This document shows, one piece after another, positions 61,483 to 64,000 of a DNA stretch of 64,000 nt (within the stretch, counting starts at the first letter, position 1; the number at the start of each line of letters is the position of its first letter). The notes below the pieces were generated by a model. The model did not search any database, had not been told where the DNA came from, and worked only from the letters and a program-made list of their open reading frames with translations. This DNA is from Massilia sp. CF038 (lineage in GTDB: Bacteria > Pseudomonadota > Gammaproteobacteria > Burkholderiales > Burkholderiaceae_D): positions 124,001-188,000 of the forward strand of contig NZ_FQWU01000002.1 in assembly GCF_900129765.1 (NCBI RefSeq). The letters run 5' to 3'. The position numbers and the translations under genes were made by a program.

Positions 61483-62730
61483 CTAGGCAGCAGCCTTTTC
61501 TTTCTTGAACGGGTTACGCTCGGGCGCTTCCTCGTGCTCGATCCCGAGCAGCACGCGCTTCATCATCTTGTTGAGGACTGGCTGGCGATGCCGCACCAGA
61601 ATGCCGAAGGGCTGTGGCTTGGCGCCCAGCGCCGCCTTTGGTTCGAGCGCGGTGCGCCCGTAGGAAATCTCCTTGCAACCCATTGAAATGGCGTCGGCGA
61701 TCCCCGCGTGCAGCAGGCGCAGGTAGATTGGCAGGTCTTCCGCAGCGGCGCGGTCAAAACCGATGTGGTAAGCCACGGCAGTGTCGCCGTCCGCCACTGA
61801 AATCAGGAAGCCAAGCAGCGCGCCGTCGCGCTTGATGACACTGCAGCGGAAACGCTCACCCGCCGCCGCCTGCAGGGCAGCGAAGTAGTCCGGCACCAGT
61901 TCGAACATGCGCACGCCTGCATTCGACTGCACGGCCTTGTACAGCGCATGCAGCTGATCGCGCGCGCCGGCCAGGTCGGCCAGCTGCTCGATGCTGCAGG
62001 CGCCATCGTCCATTTTTTTGAAAACCGCATTGCGCACATTGGTGCGGTATTTCGAGGCCAGGCTGGCCAGGTAGTCGTCGTAATTTTTCCAGGCTGGGTT
62101 CAGCGTCAGCACCATGTTTGGCTCGGTCTCGACGTAGCGGTAGCTCAAGTGCTCCAGGTGCGCGGCCTGCTCGCGGTGATGCGAGTGCAAGTCCTTGATC
62201 ATGATGAAGTGGGTCTTGCCTTCCAGTTTTTCGGACTGGCGAATGCGGTACAGCACTTCGGCCACGCCGTGCCAGGCCAGCTTCGGGTCGGCGTCGGGCG
62301 CCAGCGCAATGCCATGCTGGCCATAGGTCAGCAGATTGCCGCACGTGAGGATGCGCTGGGTGGTGCTTTTGGCCAGTTCATCGAGCTTGGCGCCGCGGTC
62401 TTTCTCCGGCCGCAGCTGCGCCAGGCTGACGTCCGCCATCTGCATGTAGATCGCTGCCAGCGGCCGGCGCTCTTCGCCCACGCCACTGAAAACGAGGGCA
62501 TAGCGCGGCGACAGATTCAGCGGCAGCACCTTTTCCAGCGCTTTCAGATAGGCGGCCGACATGAAGAAGCCCGATGGTGCCGTCAAGGCCTGCCAGGCAT
62601 CCTGATCGAGCATCTCGACCGCGTCGGCGATGGCGTAATACAGATCGGCGGGGCCGCGCAGCGCCTTGCGGACCTGCTTGCGCTCCTTGAGCGCGGATGC
62701 GATGGACTTGATCTTGCCTGGGATTTTCAT
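61483..62730 (-). CDS. GNAT/FemAB-like acyltransferase domain protein
   Basis: 415-residue cytosolic protein with a GNAT_6/peptidoglycan-FemAB-like fold: LTLNPAWKNYDDYLASLASKYRTNVRNA is the recognisable core, and YHIGFDRAAAEDLPIYLRLLHAGIADAI the C-terminal acyl-CoA-binding part. It begins with a Lys-rich helix (IKSIASALKERKQVRKAL) and ends Lys-rich. Such proteins are often annotated as peptidogalycan biosynthesis or acetyltransferases; substrate unknown. Convergent with the cyclase, followed by a REP-like element on its 5' side. Confidence 0.7.
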   Translation of the reverse strand: MKIPGKIKSIASALKERKQVRKALRGPADLYYAIADAVEMLDQDAWQALTAPSGFFMSAAYLKALEKVLPLNLSPRYALVFSGVGEERRPLAAIYMQMADVSLAQLRPEKDRGAKLDELAKSTTQRILTCGNLLTYGQHGIALAPDADPKLAWHGVAEVLYRIRQSEKLEGKTHFIMIKDLHSHHREQAAHLEHLSYRYVETEPNMVLTLNPAWKNYDDYLASLASKYRTNVRNAVFKKMDDGACSIEQLADLAGARDQLHALYKAVQSNAGVRMFELVPDYFAALQAAAGERFRCSVIKRDGALLGFLISVADGDTAVAYHIGFDRAAAEDLPIYLRLLHAGIADAISMGCKEISYGRTALEPKAALGAKPQPFGILVRHRQPVLNKMMKRVLLGIEHEEAPERNPFKKEKAAA

Positions 62731-62789
62731 GCGTGATTATGCAAAATTGATAACATATGCAGTCTACACGCGCGGCTGCAAACCAGCAA

Positions 62790-62881
62790 CATCGCCACCG
62801 CGAAGGCGCCGGCGCCATGGCCCTATTCCACCAGCCGAATTCGCAGACGTGGTGTGGGCCCCCGCCTTCGCGAGGGCGATG
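62790..62881. repeat. REP-like palindromic element, copy 3
   Basis: Outer arms CATCGCCACCGCGAAGGCG (62790-62808) and CGCCTTCGCGAGGGCGATG (62863-62881), with one mismatch. It carries the same interior pieces as the other two copies (GGCCCTATTCCA, GGGCCCCCGCC). Between the acyltransferase start and the end of the first MaoC gene. Confidence 0.85.
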
Positions 62882-62890
62882 GGCGGCTGT

Positions 62891-63346
62891 TCAGGGGTAG
62901 CGGCGCAGCAGCAGCTCTGCCACGCACACGGGTTTGTCACCGCCTTCGCGCTCGACCAGCACGTGCCATTCCAGCTGGGCGCCCTCGTCCAGATCGTCGA
63001 TGCGGGCCAGCGTCAGGCGCGCGCGCACGCGGCTGCCAACCGGCACCGGCGCCGGGAAACGCACCTTGTTCAAGCCATAGTTAATGACCATGGTGGCGTC
63101 GACCATGCGAATGGTTTTTTCAAACAGTGCCGACAGCAGCGACAAGGTCAGAAAGCCATGCGCAATCGGACCGCCGAAGGGCGACTCGGCCTTGCTGCGG
63201 GCCAGATCCACGTGAATCCATTGATGGTCGTCGGTGGCGTCGGCAAACTGGTTGACGCGCTCCTGGACAATCTCGATCCAGTCCGACACTGCCAGTTCCT
63301 GGCCCACCAGCGCGCGCATCTGCGCCAGGGTGGCGAATTCACGCAT
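62891..63346 (-). CDS. MaoC-family (R)-hydratase, second of a pair
   Basis: 151-residue hot-dog-fold enzyme hydrating enoyl-CoA to (R)-3-hydroxyacyl-CoA. FADATDDHQWIHVDLARSK is the hydratase 2 motif (catalytic Asp/His); GPIAHGFLTLSLLSAL continues it. The start at 63346 is fixed by GGAGG upstream and by the family N-terminus. It overlaps the upstream MaoC gene by 8 bp. (R)-hydratases can feed PHA synthesis; here the partner acyl-CoA dehydrogenase suggests fatty-acid use (inference). Confidence 0.9.
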   Translation of the reverse strand: MREFATLAQMRALVGQELAVSDWIEIVQERVNQFADATDDHQWIHVDLARSKAESPFGGPIAHGFLTLSLLSALFEKTIRMVDATMVINYGLNKVRFPAPVPVGSRVRARLTLARIDDLDEGAQLEWHVLVEREGGDKPVCVAELLLRRYP

Positions 63347-63800
63347 CGGCGCCTCCGCCTGGGCGTCGCCCGAACATGCCCATCCCCTCAATGGTGCACA
63401 CCAGTTCCCCGCGCTGGTTGTGGGCGCGCCAGGTCGACCAGACCACGCCGCGGTCGGGCTTCGAGCTCGATGCCTTGACGGCCGTGGTCAGGTAGCTGAC
63501 GGTGAGCGTGTCGCCGGCGCGCACTGGCAGGATCCAGCGCACTTTGTCCAGGCCGGGCGAGCCCATGCTCGAGGCGCTGGCCATCATGCCGTCCACCACC
63601 AGCCGCATCATCAGGCTGCAGGTATGCCAGCCGCTGGCAATCACGCCGCCGTAGGGCGACGCGGCAGCGGCTGCATGGTCAATGTGAAAGGGCTGCGGAT
63701 CGAACTGGGTGGCAAAGGCGATGATCTCGTCTTCGCTGACGGTGCGCGAACCGAGCGCCACTTCCTGCCCTGGAAAAAAGTCCTCGAAATACCAGCTCAT
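63339..63800 (-). CDS. MaoC-family hydratase, first of a pair
   Basis: 153 residues. Motif FATQFDPQPFHIDHAAAAASPYGGVIASGWHTCSLMMRL carries the catalytic Asp and His of MaoC-type hydratases. Different from its neighbour, so the two likely form a heterodimer or serve distinct chain lengths. Starts with ATGA overlap after the acyl-CoA dehydrogenase stop and overlaps the following hydratase by 8 bp; one operon. Confidence 0.9.
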   Translation of the reverse strand: MSWYFEDFFPGQEVALGSRTVSEDEIIAFATQFDPQPFHIDHAAAAASPYGGVIASGWHTCSLMMRLVVDGMMASASSMGSPGLDKVRWILPVRAGDTLTVSYLTTAVKASSSKPDRGVVWSTWRAHNQRGELVCTIEGMGMFGRRPGGGADA

Positions 63801-64000
63801 TCGAGCACCCCTTCGGCGAAGCCGGGCTGCGCAATGAAGCGCTGCAGGTGGTGGTCGGAGTCGCCCAGCGTCAGTTCGATCATGGTCAGGCGCTTGAAAT
63901 GGTGGGCGGCCGGCAGCTCGTCCGTCACGCCCATGCCGCCGTGCAGCTGCACCGCCTGCTGGCCGACGAACTTGAGCGCCTGCCCGACCCGGAACTTGGC
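63797..64000 (-). CDS. Acyl-CoA dehydrogenase, C-terminal fragment
   Basis: 67 codons to the stop at 63797; the gene continues beyond the window. GQQAVQLHGGMGVTDE (substrate-binding loop with the HGGxG motif) and FKRLTMIELTLGDSDHHLQR are typical of the final alpha-helical domain. It leads the operon with the two MaoC hydratases (ATGA overlap). Probably a second acyl-CoA dehydrogenase unrelated to the ACAD10-like one. Confidence 0.85.
   Translation of the reverse strand, partial: AKFRVGQALKFVGQQAVQLHGGMGVTDELPAAHHFKRLTMIELTLGDSDHHLQRFIAQPGFAEGVLE

Noticed and set aside
1-64000. tRNA, rRNA, prophage or insertion sequence
   Set aside because: No convincing structure, transposase, integrase or phage gene was seen; a covariance-model scan would be decisive for small RNAs.

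Overview
The window is chromosomal DNA from a GC-rich betaproteobacterium, most likely of the family Oxalobacteraceae (Massilia/Duganella/Janthinobacterium type). This is inferred from gene content and order: bamD divergent from rluD-pgeF, class I phaC with phaR, an MSHA-type pilus cluster, single-domain SerB, and long antisense open frames typical of high-GC DNA. The genus cannot be fixed from sequence alone. No rRNA, tRNA, CRISPR array, prophage or insertion sequence was seen.

Layout. 0-11 kb: the end of an ECF41-type sigma factor, ppnN, two peptide transporters (POT and OPT families), a LysR regulator, an NAD-dependent epimerase-like protein, and penicillin-binding protein 1A. A 36-bp repeat array fills the only gene-free stretch longer than 300 bp (3388-3771). 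10.6-20.2 kb: a PP2C phosphatase, a YceI protein, a degenerate protein kinase, an HDOD protein, a 5'-nucleotidase, mfd, serB and a GNAT enzyme. 20.2-25.6 kb: an accessory signalling island. It contains a protein built of three related repeats behind a near-perfect sigma-54 promoter, a divergent FHA-like/sigma-54 activator with two HTH segments, an orphan protein with a duplicated 13-residue tail, and a membrane Ser/Thr kinase with TPRs. This is the best candidate here for an undescribed system. 25.7-30.1 kb: a lipoprotein, a hybrid histidine kinase, DUF72, trxC and a small membrane protein. 30.2-42.2 kb: metC, rimO, phaR, phaC, a Ser-rich membrane protein, pgeF-rluD, bamD, yaaA, a PIN protein, a methionine-type aminotransferase and an HD-GYP-like protein missing its HD pair. 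Palindromic REP-like elements lie at 30.1, 32.9 and 62.8 kb. 42.3-53.0 kb: a compact MSHA pilus cluster in two transcription units (mshE-mshG-prepilin-mshA, then mshI-I2-J-K-L-M-N). 53.1-64 kb: a histidine phosphatase, an aminoglycoside-phosphotransferase-like/acyl-CoA dehydrogenase pair, a large hybrid histidine kinase coupled to a diguanylate cyclase, an acyltransferase-like protein, and two MaoC hydratases with the end of another acyl-CoA dehydrogenase.

How the parts may connect. Two themes recur. One is Ser/Thr phosphorylation: two non-RD kinases, one PP2C phosphatase and an FHA-like activator. The other is cyclic-di-GMP: a GGEEF cyclase under a phosphorelay kinase, a pilus ATPase with the c-di-GMP-binding MshEN fold, and a degenerate HD-GYP protein beside the pilus cluster. 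The links between loci are inference; the individual domains are read directly from the sequence.
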